The notes: generated by a model not told the origin, from the sequence alone. A stretch of 55,010 bases of DNA from Gilliamella sp. Choc5-1 (GCF_001690595.1 NZ_LZHH01000040.1:1-55010), one strand, 5' to 3'; positions 26,812 through 39,817 are shown, counted from the first letter of the stretch. Numbers and translations are program-made.

Positions 26812-27556
26812 CAGTACGCCTCATATTATTGTTTATTTTATGAATATTTCAAAAAAATGATGTCCCTGCCAAGGGATATAAAAACCTTTACACACTTATG
26901 CTTTGCTATATTTCATTAAAAAGCCACTAATTTTATTTAAATGCTTTATTTTATACTTGTTTTAAATAAAATCAATCACTTATATATAAAATTCGATTCT
27001 TACTATTAGGTTTTAAACGCTTTTCTTATCACCATATCTGTTTTATTATTGCTCACAAAACGTGGTTGGGCTAACTGAATTATAAAATAGCTAAATTGAA
27101 GAAAAATGCGAGTTGTTTACGTCTCATCATTAAAATAATCTTCAAAAAACCTTAAAAAATCTGTCCAAATTATTTAACTTTTTGTTTTATATATTTTAAA
27201 TATGAAAATTATGTTACAGAACAATTAAAATTGGCTCTTTCTTGGGACTTTTTTAATTTTTAGACGGTATAGAATCCTGAATATTTTTTACAAAAAATAT
27301 CACCTAAAAAGTGAACAGTTGTGTAATTACTTTATAGGAAAAACAAAACTCACGTAAAATCACACTGTCAGTTTCGGTGTTTTATATTCAATAAAAGTCT
27401 TATTATATAATGCGTTATGATGATTTGAGTATTATAAATGAATGTTCCAGATAAATGTTTGGTGTCGATAGATAATATTTATTAAGATAGTTTTTTAAGT
27501 TAATTAAATAGCTGTAAACAAAGTAAATAATCCCTATAGTTTATTAAACATCATAT
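26812..27556. other. Long AT-rich intergenic region without a recognised gene
   Basis: About 745 bp between lemA and the rpoC terminator, very AT-rich, with no reading frame of note on either strand and no tRNA or recognisable small RNA. One palindrome, ATATTTTTT and AAAAAATAT (27281-27300), is present. It should contain the lemA promoter. Decayed sequence is possible, but no family could be recognised. Confidence 0.6.
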
Positions 27557-27585
27557 AAAAAAATAGCACGCCATGCGTGCTATTT
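27557..27585 (-). terminator. Rho-independent terminator of the rplKAJL-rpoBC cluster
   Basis: A perfect 10-bp stem (27561-27570 with 27576-27585) and 5-nt loop, followed on the minus strand by a run of seven T. It is 20 bp past the rpoC stop. Confidence 0.92.
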
Positions 27586-27604
27586 GTTAATTAAACCTAA
27601 CAGG

Positions 27605-30600
27605 TTATTGATTCTCTTCAGCTGAATTGAGTAACTCAGCTAAGTTAGCTGTTGCTTCTTCTGCTGAAATTGTTGTTTGAATGTCATCAGTTGCTGGCAT
27701 TGCACGTTTACGTAAACGCTCTTTATGGTAAGCATAACCCGTACCCGCCGGAATTAAACGACCAACAATCACGTTTTCTTTTAGACCACGTAATTCATCA
27801 TTTTTACCAGCTACCGCTGCTTCAGTTAAGACGCGAGTTGTTTCTTGGAACGAAGCCGCTGAAATAAACGATTCAGTCGTTAACGAGGCTTTGGTAATAC
27901 CAAGTAAGTCGTGTAAGTAAACAATTGGCTCTTTACCTTGTGCTTCAAGTTCACGGTTGATAATCTTCAAGCGTGAAACTTCAAGCTGTTCACCTTCAAG
28001 TAGACGAGAACCACCAGGATGAATAACTGTTGCTTTGCGTAACATTTGACGAACGATAACTTCAATGTGTTTATCATTGATTTTTACACCTTGTAGACGA
28101 TAAACTTCTTGAACTTCGTTAACAATATAACGTGTTACCGCATTAACACCACGTAGACGTAAAATGTCATGTGCTGATTCAGGTCCGTCAGAAATTACAT
28201 CACCACGACCAACTTGTTCACCTTCAAATACGTTAAGTTGACGCCATTTTGGAATCATCTCTTCATATGGTTCACTGCCATCTAATGGAGTAATAATTAA
28301 GCGACGTTTACCTTTAGTCTCTTTACCAAATGAAATAATACCGTCAATTTCAGCCAAGATAGCCGATTCTTTCGGTTTGCGTGCTTCAAATAAGTCAGCA
28401 ACACGTGGTAAACCACCGGTAATATCTTTGGTACCAACAGATGCTTGTGGAATACGAGCAAGTGTATCACCGATATTGATTTCAGCACCATCTTCTAACT
28501 GTACTAATGCTTTACCAGGTAAGAAGTATTGTGCAAGCATTTCTGTACCAGTAAGGAAAATATCGTTCCCTTTAGCATCAACAAGTTTGATTGCAGGGCG
28601 TAAATCTTTACCTACACCAGTACGTTCAGCCACATCTAAAATCACGATAGATGATAAGCCAGTTAATTCGTCAGTTTGGCGAGTAATAGTTTGCCCATCA
28701 ACCATATCAACAAAACGGACAAAACCTTTTGCTTCTGAGATAACTGGCATAGTATGCGGATCCCAGTTAGCAATTGTTTCACCAGCGTCAACTGCTACGC
28801 CATCACCTTTACTTAAAATCGAACCATAAGGAACTTTATAGGTTTCTTTCATTCGACCAAGTTCATCAATAATCGTTAACTCAGCATTACGAGAGGTGAT
28901 AACCAATTTTTTATCTGGGTTAGTCACAAATTTAGCATTAGTTAATTTAATGCTACCTTTGTTTTTAACTTGAACGCTAGACTCGGCTGCAGCTCGCGAT
29001 GCCGCACCACCGATATGGAACGTACGCATGGTTAACTGTGTACCTGGCTCACCGATTGATTGAGCCGCAATAACACCGATTGCTTCACCTTTATTAACCA
29101 AGTGACCACGGGCAAGATCACGACCATAACATTTTGCACAAACACCAAAATCAGTATCACACGACACAACCGAACGAACTTTAACACTATCGACTGATTC
29201 CGCTTCAAGTAAGTCACATTTACTCTCGTCAAGTAGCGTGTTGCGTGGGATTAAGATATCCGCACTGCCTGGTTTTAATACGTCTTCAGCCGTTACTCGA
29301 CCTAACACACGCTCACGAAGTGGTTCTTTAACATCACCACCTTCAATAACTGGTGTCATAACAACACCTTCTAGGGTGCCACAGTCATCTTCAATAACCA
29401 CTAGATCTTGCGCAACATCAACTAGACGTCGGGTTAAGTAACCTGAGTTTGCTGTTTTTAAAGCCGTATCAGCAAGACCTTTACGCGCACCATGAGTAGA
29501 GATAAAGTACTGTAGTACGTTTAGTCCTTCACGGAAGTTTGCCGTAATTGGTGTTTCGATAATCGAACCATCTGGTTTTGCCATCAAACCACGCATACCT
29601 GCTAACTGACGAATCTGAGCAGCCGAACCACGAGCACCTGAATCAGCCATCATGTAAATGCTGTTGAAAGAAGATTGTACTTCTTCTTCACCGTCACGGT
29701 TGGTAACTTTTTCTGTTGATAAGTTATCCATCATCGCTTTAGCAACACGTTCATTGGCTGCCGCCCAGATATCGATAACTTTGTTATAACGTTCACCAGC
29801 TGTCACTAAACCTGATTGGAACTGCTCTTGTATTTCAGCAACTTCAATTTCAGCTTCATTGATGATTTGTATTTTCTTCGCCGGAATTTCCATATCATCA
29901 ATACCAACCGATACACCTGAACGTGCAGCATATGCAAATCCAGTATACATAATTTGGTCTGCTAGAATTACCGTTTCTTTCATACCTAATTGGCGATAGC
30001 AGATATTTAAAATCTTAGAGATCGCTTTTTTACCCAGTGGTTGATTGATAACTGAGAAGTTCATACCTTTAGGCATGATTAACCATAAAATTGCACGACC
30101 AACTGTTGTATCAATAAGTGAAGTGGTTTCTTCCCATTCACCAACGCTATTACATTGACTTTCGGTAATACGAACTTTAACTTTAGCATGTAATTCAACT
30201 AGACCTAAACGATACAGTTTTTCTGCTTCTTTAGGGCCTGTTAATACCATGCCTTCACCTTTCGCATTGATTTTATCACGAGTCATATAGTAAAGACCTA
30301 ACACCACGTCCTGTGAAGGAACGATGATAGGCTCACCACTCGCAGGTGAAAGAATATTATTAGTCGACATCATCAACGCACGCGCTTCTAATTGAGCTTC
30401 TAGCGTTAATGGAACGTGAACCGCCATTTGGTCACCATCGAAGTCGGCGTTAAAGGCCGCACAAACTAATGGGTGCAATTGAATTGCTTTACCTTCAATT
30501 AGAATCGGTTCAAATGCTTGAATACCTAATCTATGTAATGTTGGAGCACGGTTTAGTAATACTGGGTGTTCACGAATAACTTCATCTAAGATATCCCAAA

Positions 30601-31822
30601 CAACTGCGTCCTCGCGCTCAACCATTTTTTTCGCTGCTTTAATTGTAGTAGCGAAGCCTCGGCGCTCTAATTTGCCATAAATAAATGGTTTGAATAATTC
30701 TAATGCCATTTTCTTAGGTAAACCACACTGATGCAAATGCAAGTATGGACCTACGGTAATAACAGAACGACCAGAATAATCAACACGTTTACCTAACAAG
30801 TTTTGACGGAAACGACCTTGCTTACCTTTAATCATATCGGCAAGTGATTTTAATGGACGTTTGTTTGAACCAGTAATAGCTCGTCCTCGACGACCATTAT
30901 CAAGTAATGCATCGACAGATTCTTGCAACATACGTTTTTCATTACGTACAATAATATCTGGTGCTGCTAAGTCTAATAAACGTTTTAAACGGTTATTACG
31001 GTTAATCACTCGACGATAAAGATCATTAAGATCTGACGTTGCAAAACGCCCTCCATCAAGTGGAACTAATGGACGTAAATCTGGTGGCAGAACCGGTAAT
31101 ACATTTAAAATCATCCATTCAGGTTTATTTTCAGACTGAATAAATGCTTCAATAATTTTAATACGTTTAGTTATTTTTTTGCGTTTAGTTTCTGAATTAG
31201 TCGTTGCTAATTCATCACGTAAAGCTTCACATTCCGCTTGAACATCAATATTTCTTAGTAGTTCTTGAATAGCTTCTGCGCCCATGCGAGCATCAAATTC
31301 ATCACCAAATTCTTCTAATGCATCTAAATATTGTTCTTCAGTTAAGATCTGACCACGTTCAAGATTTGTCATTCCCCCATCAAGAACCATAAATGATTCA
31401 AAATAAAGAACACGCTCAATATCACGAAGTGGCATATCGAGTAATAAACCAATACGAGATGGTAATGATTTTAAAAACCAAATATGTGCTGTTGGTGATG
31501 CAAGTTCGATGTGCCCCATACGTTCACGGCGTACTTTAGCTTGAGTTACTTCAACTCCACATTTTTCACAAATAACACCACGGTGTTTTAGACGTTTATA
31601 TTTTCCACATAAACATTCATAATCTTTTACTGGTCCAAAAATACGTGCACAAAACAATCCATCACGTTCAGGTTTGAACGTACGATAATTGATTGTTTCA
31701 GGTTTTTTGACTTCACCAAAAGACCATGAGCGAATCATATCAGGAGAAGCAAGGCCTATCTTGATAGCATCAAAGTCTTCAGTTTTTGTTTGTGCTTTTA
31801 GAAACTTTAATAAGTCTTTCAC
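27605..31822 (-). CDS. rpoC: DNA-directed RNA polymerase subunit beta'
   Basis: The 1405-aa product is close to E. coli RpoC (1407). The N-terminal zinc site ([20 protein letters not shown], about residues 70-89), the catalytic magnesium motif [12 protein letters not shown] (about 458-469), the bridge/trigger region ([24 protein letters not shown]) and the second zinc site ([13 protein letters not shown]) are all present. It starts 90 bp after rpoB and ends in a strong terminator. It is intact. Confidence 0.99.
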   Translation of the reverse strand: MKDLLKFLKAQTKTEDFDAIKIGLASPDMIRSWSFGEVKKPETINYRTFKPERDGLFCARIFGPVKDYECLCGKYKRLKHRGVICEKCGVEVTQAKVRRERMGHIELASPTAHIWFLKSLPSRIGLLLDMPLRDIERVLYFESFMVLDGGMTNLERGQILTEEQYLDALEEFGDEFDARMGAEAIQELLRNIDVQAECEALRDELATTNSETKRKKITKRIKIIEAFIQSENKPEWMILNVLPVLPPDLRPLVPLDGGRFATSDLNDLYRRVINRNNRLKRLLDLAAPDIIVRNEKRMLQESVDALLDNGRRGRAITGSNKRPLKSLADMIKGKQGRFRQNLLGKRVDYSGRSVITVGPYLHLHQCGLPKKMALELFKPFIYGKLERRGFATTIKAAKKMVEREDAVVWDILDEVIREHPVLLNRAPTLHRLGIQAFEPILIEGKAIQLHPLVCAAFNADFDGDQMAVHVPLTLEAQLEARALMMSTNNILSPASGEPIIVPSQDVVLGLYYMTRDKINAKGEGMVLTGPKEAEKLYRLGLVELHAKVKVRITESQCNSVGEWEETTSLIDTTVGRAILWLIMPKGMNFSVINQPLGKKAISKILNICYRQLGMKETVILADQIMYTGFAYAARSGVSVGIDDMEIPAKKIQIINEAEIEVAEIQEQFQSGLVTAGERYNKVIDIWAAANERVAKAMMDNLSTEKVTNRDGEEEVQSSFNSIYMMADSGARGSAAQIRQLAGMRGLMAKPDGSIIETPITANFREGLNVLQYFISTHGARKGLADTALKTANSGYLTRRLVDVAQDLVVIEDDCGTLEGVVMTPVIEGGDVKEPLRERVLGRVTAEDVLKPGSADILIPRNTLLDESKCDLLEAESVDSVKVRSVVSCDTDFGVCAKCYGRDLARGHLVNKGEAIGVIAAQSIGEPGTQLTMRTFHIGGAASRAAAESSVQVKNKGSIKLTNAKFVTNPDKKLVITSRNAELTIIDELGRMKETYKVPYGSILSKGDGVAVDAGETIANWDPHTMPVISEAKGFVRFVDMVDGQTITRQTDELTGLSSIVILDVAERTGVGKDLRPAIKLVDAKGNDIFLTGTEMLAQYFLPGKALVQLEDGAEINIGDTLARIPQASVGTKDITGGLPRVADLFEARKPKESAILAEIDGIISFGKETKGKRRLIITPLDGSEPYEEMIPKWRQLNVFEGEQVGRGDVISDGPESAHDILRLRGVNAVTRYIVNEVQEVYRLQGVKINDKHIEVIVRQMLRKATVIHPGGSRLLEGEQLEVSRLKIINRELEAQGKEPIVYLHDLLGITKASLTTESFISAASFQETTRVLTEAAVAGKNDELRGLKENVIVGRLIPAGTGYAYHKERLRKRAMPATDDIQTTISAEEATANLAELLNSAEENQ

Positions 31823-31912
31823 AATTGACTCCTATGGAGTTAAACCAATTAGATAACTTATTATTACTAATAAGTTATCCCTATAAATAGAAATCATTTA
31901 AGTTAGCAAAAA

Positions 31913-34900
31913 TTACTCTTCATCTAACTCTATATTTATACCTAGCGAACGAATCTCTTTTAATAGTACATTAAAGGATTCAGGAATCGCAGGTTCCATA
32001 CGATGATCACCATCTACAATATTTTTATACATTTTAGTACGCCCATTCACATCATCTGATTTAACCGTTAACATTTCTTGTAAGGTATAAGCGGCACCAT
32101 AAGCTTCAAGTGCCCACACTTCCATCTCACCGAAACGTTGACCACCAAATTGAGCTTTACCACCCAATGGTTGTTGAGTAACCAGACTGTATGAACCAGT
32201 AGAACGAGCATGCATTTTGTCATCAACTAAGTGATTCAATTTGAGCATATACATATAACCTACAGTAACTGGACGTTCAAATTTTTCACCTGTACGACCA
32301 TCGTACAAAGTAATTTGGCCAGAAGTTGGTAGGTCACCCAGCTCAAGTAATGCCTTAATTTCTCGCTCTTTAGCACCATCAAATACAGGTGTTGCTAATG
32401 GCATACCATTACGTAAATTTTGTGCTAAAGTCATCACTTCTTGATCAGTAAATTCTGCAACATTAACTTTTTGCGCAGCACCTAAACCAAGATCATACGC
32501 TTTTTGAATAAATTCACGTAATTTAGCTAATTCCTGCTGTTCTTTTAGCATAGCATCGATCTTCTGACCAATACCTTTAGCAGCCATACCCAAATGAGTT
32601 TCTAAGATCTGACCGATATTCATACGAGACGGAACACCAAGTGGATTCAATACGATATCAACTGGACGTCCTTTATCATCATATGGCATATCTTCAATTG
32701 GGTTGATTTTAGAGATAACCCCTTTGTTACCATGACGACCCGCCATCTTATCACCTGGCTGAATCTGACGTTTAACCGCTAAGTAAACTTTCACAATTTT
32801 GAGCACCCCAGGTTGTAAATCATCACCTTGAGTGATCTTCATGCGTTTAGCTTCTAGTTTTTTGTTAAACTCATCTTTGATCTCGTCATATTGTTCAGCA
32901 AGCTGTTCTAATTGAGCTTGTTTATCTTCATTCGCGATACCGATTGTTAACCATTTTTCACGAGGTAATGCATCTAATTTATCTGCTTTAATTCCACCTG
33001 AAATTAATACATCACGGATACGAGCAAATAAAGCAGCTTCTAAGATTTTTAGTTCTTCTGTTAAGTCTTTTCGCGCTTGTTTAAGTTGCATCTCTTCGAT
33101 TTCTAGTGCACGTTTATCTTTTTGTACACCATCGCGAGTAAAGACCTGAACATCAATAACCGTGCCTGAAACCCCATTTGGTACACGCAATGAAGTATCT
33201 TTAACATCAGATGCTTTTTCACCAAAAATAGCACGAAGTAATTTTTCTTCTGGTGTTAGTTGAGTTTCACCTTTAGGTGTTACTTTACCAACAAGAATAT
33301 CACCGCCTTGAACTTCAGCACCAATATAGACAATACCTGATTCATCAAGCTTAGACAGTGCTGCTTCACCTACATTTGGAATATCGGCAGTAATTTCTTC
33401 TGCACCTAATTTAGTATCTCGAGAAATACAAGATAGTTCTTGAATATGAATCGAGGTGAAACGGTCATCTTGTACCACTTTTTCGGAAACTAAAATAGAA
33501 TCCTCAAAGTTATAACCATTCCATGGCATAAATGCCACGCGCATATTTTGGCCTAATGCTAATTCGCCTAAGTCGGTAGATGGGCCATCAGCAAGCACAT
33601 CACCACGCTCAACTTTTTCGCCTAATTCTACACATGGAATCTGATTGATACATGTATTTTGGTTAGAGCGAGTATATTTAGTTAAGTTATAAATATCTAT
33701 GCCTGTTTCACCTGCATATATTTCATCAGCATTAACATTAACCACGATACGTGATGCATCAACATATTGTACTGTACCACCACGACGTGCAACAGCAGTA
33801 ACACCCGAGTCAACAGCTACCGCTCGTTCCATACCTGTACCAACAAATGGCTTTTCAGCTTTCAACGTTGGCACTGCTTGACGTTGCATGTTCGCACCCA
33901 TTAAGGCACGGTTCGCATCATCATGTTCTAAGAATGGAATTAATGAAGCACCAACAGATACAATTTGTTGCGTTGATACGTCCATATAATGGATTTGCTC
34001 AGGACTATATAAACCAGACTCACCACTTAAACGACAAGTTACTAGATCTTCTTTAAAACGACCATTTTCATCAAGATTTGAGTTAGCCTGTGCAATGACA
34101 AATTCACTTTCATCGATCGCAGATAAGTAATTAATTTCATCAGTAACAACACCATCAATAACTCGGCGATATGGTGTTTCTAAGAAGCCATATTCATTAG
34201 TACGGGCATAAACAGCTAATGAGTTTATCAAACCAATGTTTGGACCTTCAGGTGTTTCAATTGGACATACACGACCATAATGGGTTGGATGTACGTCACG
34301 AACTTCAAATCCTGCTCGTTCACGAGTTAAACCGCCTGGACCTAATGCAGAAATACGACGTTTATGCGTAATTTCAGATAGTGGATTATTTTGATCCATA
34401 AACTGAGATAGCTGACTTGAACCAAAGAATTCACGAATCGCTGCTGAAATTGGTTTTGCATTAATCATATCTTGTGGCATGAGTGAATCAAGATCACCTA
34501 AAGAAAGGCGTTCTTTCACAGCGCGTTCAACACGAACTAAACCAATACGGAATTGGTTTTCTGCCATTTCACCAACGCTACGGATACGGCGATTACCTAA
34601 GTGATCAATATCGTCGACTTCACCGTGACCATTACGAATAGCAATTAATTTCTTCATCACGTCAACGATATCATCTTTCGTTAAGACGCTTTCGCCTTCA
34701 ATATCGTCTCGTCCTAAAGAACGATTGAATTTCATTCTACCAACTGCTGATAAATCATAACGTTCATCAGAGAAGAATAAGTTATCAAATAATGCTTCAG
34801 CAGCTTCTTTTGTTGGTGGTTCACCAGGACGCATCATACGATAAATTTCAACTAACGCACCTAATCGATCGCGTGTTGAATCGACATTTAATGTTTCAGA

Positions 34901-35941
34901 AATAAATGCACCATGATCTAAATCATTAGTGAATAATGTTTCTATTTTTTTATATCCAGCATTAGATAATTCAACTAATAGTTCTAATGAAATTGGTGTA
35001 TTAGCAAATGCGATCACTTCACCAGTTTCTTCATTAATATAATTTTTAGCAAGAACTTTATTGATAATATATTCAACTGGAACATCAATTTTGCTAACTT
35101 TATCTTTTTCTAATTCACGAATATGACGTGCAGTAATACGACGACCTTTTTCAGCATATATTTTGCCTTTTGATTCAATATCAAATAACGCTGTATCACC
35201 ACGCAAACGTTCAGGAACAAGGTCCATCTTCAATTTAGATTTGCCAATTTCAAAATTGGTTTTTTCAAAGAAGATATCTAAAATTTCTTCAGTTTCATAA
35301 CCTAAAGCACGCAAAATAATTGTTGCTGGAAGCTTACGACGGCGGTCAATTCGAGCAAAAAGATTATCTTTAGGATCAAATTCAAAATCAAGCCAAGAGC
35401 CACGATAAGGAATAATCCGAGCATTATATAAAACTTTCCCAGAAGAGTGCGTTTTACCTTTATCACTATCAAAGAACACACCTGGACTACGATGTAATTG
35501 TGAAACAATAACGCGCTCAGTACCATTGATCACAAATGTACCATTATCTGTCATTAAAGGAATTTCGCCCATGTAGACGTCTTGTTCTTTAATATCTTTT
35601 ACTGTTCCTTCTGGTGCATCTTTATCATAAATAACTAAACGTAATTTTACGCGCAATGGTGCTGAGTAAGTGATCCCTCTAATTTGACATTCTTTAACAT
35701 CAAACACAGGTTCGCCCATTTTAAAGCTCACGTATTGTAACTCAGCGTTACCACTATAACTTTTTATCGGAAATATTGAACGAAAAGCGGCTTCTAAGCC
35801 ATATTGACCTTCTGGATCTTGCTCAATAAATTTCTGGAACGAATCAAGTTGAATAGAAAGAAGATACGGTATATCCAAGACTTGTGGACGCTTACCAAAA
35901 TTCTTACGAATTCGTTTTTTCTCGGTATAAGAGTAAACCAT
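31913..35941 (-). CDS. rpoB: DNA-directed RNA polymerase subunit beta
   Basis: 1342 aa, the same length as E. coli RpoB. The rifampicin-binding cluster ([23 protein letters not shown]...) is of wild-type sequence at the Asp, His and Ser positions commonly changed in resistance. [12 protein letters not shown] and the C-terminal switch region [26 protein letters not shown] are intact. It lies 247 bp downstream of rplL, with an attenuator-like hairpin between them. Confidence 0.99.
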   Translation of the reverse strand: MVYSYTEKKRIRKNFGKRPQVLDIPYLLSIQLDSFQKFIEQDPEGQYGLEAAFRSIFPIKSYSGNAELQYVSFKMGEPVFDVKECQIRGITYSAPLRVKLRLVIYDKDAPEGTVKDIKEQDVYMGEIPLMTDNGTFVINGTERVIVSQLHRSPGVFFDSDKGKTHSSGKVLYNARIIPYRGSWLDFEFDPKDNLFARIDRRRKLPATIILRALGYETEEILDIFFEKTNFEIGKSKLKMDLVPERLRGDTALFDIESKGKIYAEKGRRITARHIRELEKDKVSKIDVPVEYIINKVLAKNYINEETGEVIAFANTPISLELLVELSNAGYKKIETLFTNDLDHGAFISETLNVDSTRDRLGALVEIYRMMRPGEPPTKEAAEALFDNLFFSDERYDLSAVGRMKFNRSLGRDDIEGESVLTKDDIVDVMKKLIAIRNGHGEVDDIDHLGNRRIRSVGEMAENQFRIGLVRVERAVKERLSLGDLDSLMPQDMINAKPISAAIREFFGSSQLSQFMDQNNPLSEITHKRRISALGPGGLTRERAGFEVRDVHPTHYGRVCPIETPEGPNIGLINSLAVYARTNEYGFLETPYRRVIDGVVTDEINYLSAIDESEFVIAQANSNLDENGRFKEDLVTCRLSGESGLYSPEQIHYMDVSTQQIVSVGASLIPFLEHDDANRALMGANMQRQAVPTLKAEKPFVGTGMERAVAVDSGVTAVARRGGTVQYVDASRIVVNVNADEIYAGETGIDIYNLTKYTRSNQNTCINQIPCVELGEKVERGDVLADGPSTDLGELALGQNMRVAFMPWNGYNFEDSILVSEKVVQDDRFTSIHIQELSCISRDTKLGAEEITADIPNVGEAALSKLDESGIVYIGAEVQGGDILVGKVTPKGETQLTPEEKLLRAIFGEKASDVKDTSLRVPNGVSGTVIDVQVFTRDGVQKDKRALEIEEMQLKQARKDLTEELKILEAALFARIRDVLISGGIKADKLDALPREKWLTIGIANEDKQAQLEQLAEQYDEIKDEFNKKLEAKRMKITQGDDLQPGVLKIVKVYLAVKRQIQPGDKMAGRHGNKGVISKINPIEDMPYDDKGRPVDIVLNPLGVPSRMNIGQILETHLGMAAKGIGQKIDAMLKEQQELAKLREFIQKAYDLGLGAAQKVNVAEFTDQEVMTLAQNLRNGMPLATPVFDGAKEREIKALLELGDLPTSGQITLYDGRTGEKFERPVTVGYMYMLKLNHLVDDKMHARSTGSYSLVTQQPLGGKAQFGGQRFGEMEVWALEAYGAAYTLQEMLTVKSDDVNGRTKMYKNIVDGDHRMEPAIPESFNVLLKEIRSLGINIELDEE

Positions 35942-36136
35942 TAGTTCCTCAACTTGCTTATCTGCTATTTTAGCATGATTAAATATTCATCAGGGATACT
36001 ATCGATAACTGATAACACCTGACACCTTATCGAAAATATCTATAAATATCAATTGATTAGGCTTAATAAATATACTATTTCTTTATTACTTTTTATTGAT
36101 AATCTTAAAATAAAATTCTTTAACTTATTACAGCGC

Positions 36137-36166
36137 AAAAAGGCTGGAGGTATAAAACCACCAGCC
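36137..36166 (-). terminator. rplL-rpoB attenuator
   Basis: A 10-bp stem with one mismatch (36142-36151 with 36157-36166), followed by five T on the minus strand, 22 bp after the rplL stop. A partial terminator at the same place in E. coli keeps ribosomal protein output above that of RNA polymerase; the same role is inferred here. Confidence 0.8.
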
Positions 36167-36188
36167 AATTGTTGTGTTGTCGATAAAC

Positions 36189-36557
36189 TTATTTAAGTTC
36201 AACAACTGCACCTGATTCTTCAAGCGCTTTTTTAAGTTCTTCAGCATCAGCTTTGCTAACGCCTTCTTTAACTGTTGCTGGAGCTGATTCAACAAGATCT
36301 TTCGCTTCTTTAAGACCAAGACCAGTTGCACCACGAACTGCTTTGATTACAGCTACTTTGTTAGCACCAACATCTTTTAAGATTACGTCGAATTCAGATT
36401 TTTCTTCAGCTGCTTCAGCTGGACCTGCTGCTGCAACTGCAACAGCTGCTGCTGCAGAAACACCAAATTTTTCTTCCATCATTGATACTAGTTCAACAAC
36501 GTCCATAACAGACATTTCAGCAACTGCATCTAAAATTTGTTCTTTAGTGATAGACAT
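36189..36557 (-). CDS. rplL: 50S ribosomal protein L7/L12
   Basis: 122 aa with the start at MSITKEQ, matching E. coli L7/L12 (121). It consists of the N-terminal dimerisation domain that binds L10, an alanine-rich flexible hinge (about 36-52) and a C-terminal factor-binding domain ([24 protein letters not shown]). I reject the five-codon upstream extension because the family begins at this methionine. The neighbours rplJ and rpoB are in the standard order. Confidence 0.98.
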   Translation of the reverse strand: MSITKEQILDAVAEMSVMDVVELVSMMEEKFGVSAAAAVAVAAAGPAEAAEEKSEFDVILKDVGANKVAVIKAVRGATGLGLKEAKDLVESAPATVKEGVSKADAEELKKALEESGAVVELK

Positions 36558-36615
36558 AATATAGTTTCCCAAATTTACATTTTTTAATTAATAAAATTCA
36601 CAATCAAACTGCCAA

Positions 36616-37113
36616 TTAAGCAGCTTCTTTTTGATCGCGAACCGCTGCAAGAGTACGAACCAATTTGCCAGCTGCGGCTTCTTTCATGGTTGACATCAAG
36701 CGAGCTAATGCTTCTTCATATGTAGGTAATGTTGCTAAGCGATCAATGTTCGCTGCAGTAATTAACTCACCTTCAAAGGCTGCGGCTTTAATCTCAAATT
36801 TATCATTTTCTTTAGCAAACGCTTTAAAAAGACGCGCTGCAGCACCTGGGTGCTCATTTGAAAATGCAATTAGAGTTGGACCAACAAACGTATCTTTTAA
36901 ACACTCGTATTGAGTGCCCTCAACAACACGGCGTAATAGCGTATTACGAACAACACGCATATAAACACCCGCTTCACGAGCAGATTTACGTAATGCAGTC
37001 ATTTTTTCTACAGTTACGCCACGAGAATCAGCGACAACTGCAGATAGCGCACCTTTGGCGATTTCATTAACTTCAGCAACAATTTCTTGTTTATTTTGAA
37101 GATTTAGTGCCAT
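36616..37113 (-). CDS. rplJ: 50S ribosomal protein L10
   Basis: 165 aa, the same length as E. coli. The N-terminal RNA-binding domain ([32 protein letters not shown] in part) is followed by the C-terminal helix that binds L12 dimers. It is preceded by a long structured leader and a good AGGAG Shine-Dalgarno. It is expected to autoregulate rplJL translation through that leader. Confidence 0.98.
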   Translation of the reverse strand: MALNLQNKQEIVAEVNEIAKGALSAVVADSRGVTVEKMTALRKSAREAGVYMRVVRNTLLRRVVEGTQYECLKDTFVGPTLIAFSNEHPGAAARLFKAFAKENDKFEIKAAAFEGELITAANIDRLATLPTYEEALARLMSTMKEAAAGKLVRTLAAVRDQKEAA

Positions 37114-37320
37114 TGGTATTGCTCCTGGATTATACTAGGCAAAAGCCTAGACCTATTTTAACTAGCTACAAACGTAACTAGCACAACCACGATGAGCAGA
37201 AACCTTCTATTATATCTTATCAGGCTCTGTCACCGTCTACGTAGGAAAATTAAGCAGTCAAACTTCAACCACACCTACGGTCTTGGACGGGGTCTGGTTA
37301 AGGCCAGACACCAACCGATT
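37114..37320 (-). ncRNA. L10 leader (ribosomal protein autoregulatory RNA)
   Basis: The roughly 200-nt region upstream of rplJ folds like an enterobacterial L10 leader. There is a CTAGGC/GCCTAG hairpin with an AAAA loop at 37135-37150 just before the Shine-Dalgarno, a CGTAGG/CCTACG long-range pairing, and a TCTGG/CCAGA hairpin near the 5' end (about 37295-37312). L10(L12)4 binding to such leaders represses rplJ translation. Position and structure agree; no covariance model was run. Confidence 0.82.
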
Positions 37321-37344
37321 TCTCTATTTAATTATAAATAATAA

Positions 37345-38046
37345 TTAAACAGTTGCATTTAATGTTGCTTGATCAATAGCAACACCAGCACCCATTGTAG
37401 TAGAAAGGCTAACTTTCTTAATAAATACGCCTTTAGAAGAGGCTGGTTTTGCACGTTTCAATGCAACAAGTAACGCTTCTAAATTTTCTTTAAGCTTATC
37501 TGCATCAAAATCAGCTTTACCGATAGTAGTGTGGATAATACCATTTTTATCATTACGGTAACGAATTTGACCAGCCTTAGCATTTTTTACAGCTTCAGCA
37601 ACATTAGGAGTTACTGTGCCAACTTTAGGGTTTGGCATTAAACCACGAGGCCCTAAGATTTGACCTAATTGACCAACAACACGCATAGCGTCAGGTGATG
37701 CAATAACGACATCAAAATCCATTTCGCCTTTTTTGATTTGATCTGCAAGATCATCCATCCCCACTAATTCTGCACCAGCTTCTTTAGCAGCTTCTGCATT
37801 TGCACCTTGAGTAAATACAGCTACGCGTACGCTACGACCTGTACCATGTGGAAGTACAATTGCACCACGAACATTTTGGTCTGATTTGCGTGAATCAATA
37901 CCTAAATTAACCGCAACATCGACGCTTTCAGTAAATTTAGCCGTAGCTAATTCTTTTAATAAAGCTATCGCTTCGTTGATTTCATATTGTTTAGTTGCAT
38001 TTACTTTTTCGCGGATAAGTTTAGCTTTTTTAGATAATTTAGCCAT
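37345..38046 (-). CDS. rplA: 50S ribosomal protein L1
   Basis: 233 aa (E. coli 234). It shows typical L1 sequence, including [13 protein letters not shown] and SSTMGAG-like C-terminal ([14 protein letters not shown]) segments. It is 3 bp after rplK. In E. coli L1 represses its own operon by binding the rplK leader; the short upstream region here could serve the same purpose, but I did not find the site. Confidence 0.98.
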   Translation of the reverse strand: MAKLSKKAKLIREKVNATKQYEINEAIALLKELATAKFTESVDVAVNLGIDSRKSDQNVRGAIVLPHGTGRSVRVAVFTQGANAEAAKEAGAELVGMDDLADQIKKGEMDFDVVIASPDAMRVVGQLGQILGPRGLMPNPKVGTVTPNVAEAVKNAKAGQIRYRNDKNGIIHTTIGKADFDADKLKENLEALLVALKRAKPASSKGVFIKKVSLSTTMGAGVAIDQATLNATV

Positions 38047-38049
38047 GAA

Positions 38050-38478
38050 TTAACCCTCCACTTCCAAGCCCATTGAACGAGCTGTTCCTTCAATAGAACG
38101 CATCATCGTTTCAATGGTAGCACCATTCATATCTGCAGCTTTTAATTCAGCGATTTCGCGAATTTGAGCACTCGTTACTTTACCTACTTTTTTCTTATTA
38201 GGCTCACCAGAACCAGACTTGATTTTAGCCGCTTTCTTTAACAAAACAGCTGCTGGAGGTGTTTTAGTTACAAATGTAAATGAACGATCAGAATAAACTG
38301 TAATTACAACAGGAATTGGTAATCCTTTTTCCATGCTTTCTGTTTTAGCATTAAATGCTTTACAGAATTCCATGATATTCACACCATGTTGACCAAGTGC
38401 TGGACCAACTGGTGGACTCGGATTTGCTGCACCAGCTGCAACTTGCAACTTGATGTAGGCTTGTACTTTTTTTGCCAT
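38050..38478 (-). CDS. rplK: 50S ribosomal protein L11
   Basis: 142 aa, identical in length to E. coli. It has a proline-rich N-terminal domain ([24 protein letters not shown]) that binds the GTPase centre and a C-terminal 23S-binding domain ([16 protein letters not shown]). It is the first gene of the cluster. The usual upstream secE-nusG are not present; fbaA precedes it instead, with a terminator and a good promoter between. Confidence 0.98.
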   Translation of the reverse strand: MAKKVQAYIKLQVAAGAANPSPPVGPALGQHGVNIMEFCKAFNAKTESMEKGLPIPVVITVYSDRSFTFVTKTPPAAVLLKKAAKIKSGSGEPNKKKVGKVTSAQIREIAELKAADMNGATIETMMRSIEGTARSMGLEVEG

Positions 38479-38565
38479 TTTAGTTTCCTTTGCTCGGGTG
38501 CGAACGCCTCTATTAATAATAGATATTAATAAATAGACAGCTCCCCTAAGTTAAATGAGGGCGGA

Positions 38566-38594
38566 ATTATCCTATAATCCAATTAAAAATGCAA
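38566..38594 (-). promoter_or_regulatory. rplK promoter
   Basis: On the minus strand TTGCAT (38589-38594) and GATAAT (38566-38571) are separated by 17 bp and are followed by a CCGCCC discriminator, typical of stringently controlled ribosomal promoters. It lies about 90 bp upstream of rplK. Confidence 0.8.
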
Positions 38595-38617
38595 GATTTA
38601 TTTGAAATAGGATAAAT

Positions 38618-38642
38618 CAAAAGCAGAGCAATAGCTCTGCTT
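38618..38642 (-). terminator. Terminator after fbaA
   Basis: A perfect 9-bp stem AAGCAGAGC/GCTCTGCTT (38621-38629 with 38634-38642) with a 4-nt loop, followed by four T on the minus strand. The tail is short but the stem is strong. It separates fbaA from the rplK promoter. Confidence 0.75.
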
Positions 38643-38664
38643 GAGTTTAAATAACTAAAATAAA

Positions 38665-39744
38665 TTACAGAACATTGACTGCATTAAGTTCTTTAAATGC
38701 TAGCTCTAAACGCTCAATTAAAGAATCTTGTCCTTTACGTAACCATACTCGAGGATCATAGTATTTTTTATTTGGCGCATCCGCACCTTCAGGGTTACCT
38801 AATTGACCTTGTAGATATGCTTCGTTTGCTTTGTAGTATTCCAAAATACCTGACCAGTTAGCCCATTGGGTATCAGTGTCAATATTCATTTTGATTACAC
38901 CATAACTTACTGCTTCAGCGATTTCTTCTGGCGTTGAGCCTGAACCACCATGGAATACAAAATTCAATGATTTAGCTGGTAAACTAAATTTTTCAGATAC
39001 ATATTTTTGTGAATTATCTAAAATTTTTGGTGTTAGCTTAACATTACCTGGTTTATAAACACCATGTACATTACCGAATGATGCAGCGATAGTGAAACGA
39101 GGACTAATAGCGCTTAAACGTTCATAAGCATATGCCACATCTTCTGGTTGAGTGTAAAGTGCTGAGCTGTCCATATGGCTGTTATCAACACCATCTTCTT
39201 CACCACCAGTACAACCTAACTCTAATTCTAATGTCATTTTCATTGCCGACATACGAGCAAGATATTGACAACAAATATCAATATTATCTTTTAGTGACTC
39301 TTCTGAAAGATCAATCATATGAGATGAAAATAATGGTTTACCTGTTTTAGCAAAATGAGTTTCACCTGCATCCAATAACCCATCAACCCATGGAAGTAAT
39401 TTTTTAGCACAGTGATCAGTATGAACAATAACTGGAACGCCATATTTTTCAGCCATAAGGTGAACATGTTTTGCGCCAGAAATTGCACCTAAAATAGCAC
39501 ATTCTTGCCCTTCTAATTTTAAGCCTTTACCAGCAATAAATTGAGCACCACCATTAGAAAATTGAACAATTACAGGAGATCCTACTTTTGCAGCTGTTTC
39601 AATAACAGCATTAATTGTATTTGTATCAACACAGTTAACCGCAGGTATTGCAAAATTATTTTCACGAGCGATTTGAAATACTTTTTGAACATCATCACCA
39701 GTTACTACACCAGGTTTAACAACATCAGAAATCTTAGTAGACAT
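38665..39744 (-). CDS. fbaA: Class II fructose-bisphosphate aldolase
   Basis: Zinc-dependent aldolase of glycolysis and gluconeogenesis, 359 aa as in E. coli FbaA. The zinc ligand motif VHTDHCAKK, the acidic LELELGCTGGEEDGVDN segment and the phosphate-binding VFHGGSGS loop are present. It lies 73 bp after pgk on the same strand. In E. coli epd-pgk-fbaA form a unit; epd is not present upstream of pgk here. Confidence 0.98.
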   Translation of the reverse strand: MSTKISDVVKPGVVTGDDVQKVFQIARENNFAIPAVNCVDTNTINAVIETAAKVGSPVIVQFSNGGAQFIAGKGLKLEGQECAILGAISGAKHVHLMAEKYGVPVIVHTDHCAKKLLPWVDGLLDAGETHFAKTGKPLFSSHMIDLSEESLKDNIDICCQYLARMSAMKMTLELELGCTGGEEDGVDNSHMDSSALYTQPEDVAYAYERLSAISPRFTIAASFGNVHGVYKPGNVKLTPKILDNSQKYVSEKFSLPAKSLNFVFHGGSGSTPEEIAEAVSYGVIKMNIDTDTQWANWSGILEYYKANEAYLQGQLGNPEGADAPNKKYYDPRVWLRKGQDSLIERLELAFKELNAVNVL

Positions 39745-39775
39745 TTTTTTACCTATAAATTTATTTATAAAAACT

Positions 39776-39802
39776 AAAGGATGAGCAATTGGTTCATCCT
39801 TT
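39776..39802 (-). terminator. Stem-loop between pgk and fbaA
   Basis: A perfect 9-bp repeat AAAGGATGA/TCATCCTTT (39776-39784 with 39794-39802) and 9-nt loop lies 15 bp after the pgk stop. It is followed on the minus strand only by AGTTTT, so it may be a partial terminator or a processing site that allows separate control of fbaA. Confidence 0.5.
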
Positions 39803-39817
39803 TACTGAATTTAAATA

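Noticed and set aside
27281-27300. Palindrome ATATTTTTT/AAAAAATAT as a terminator
   Set aside because: There is no GC pair in the stem and no gene ends beside it; such palindromes are expected by chance in this composition.
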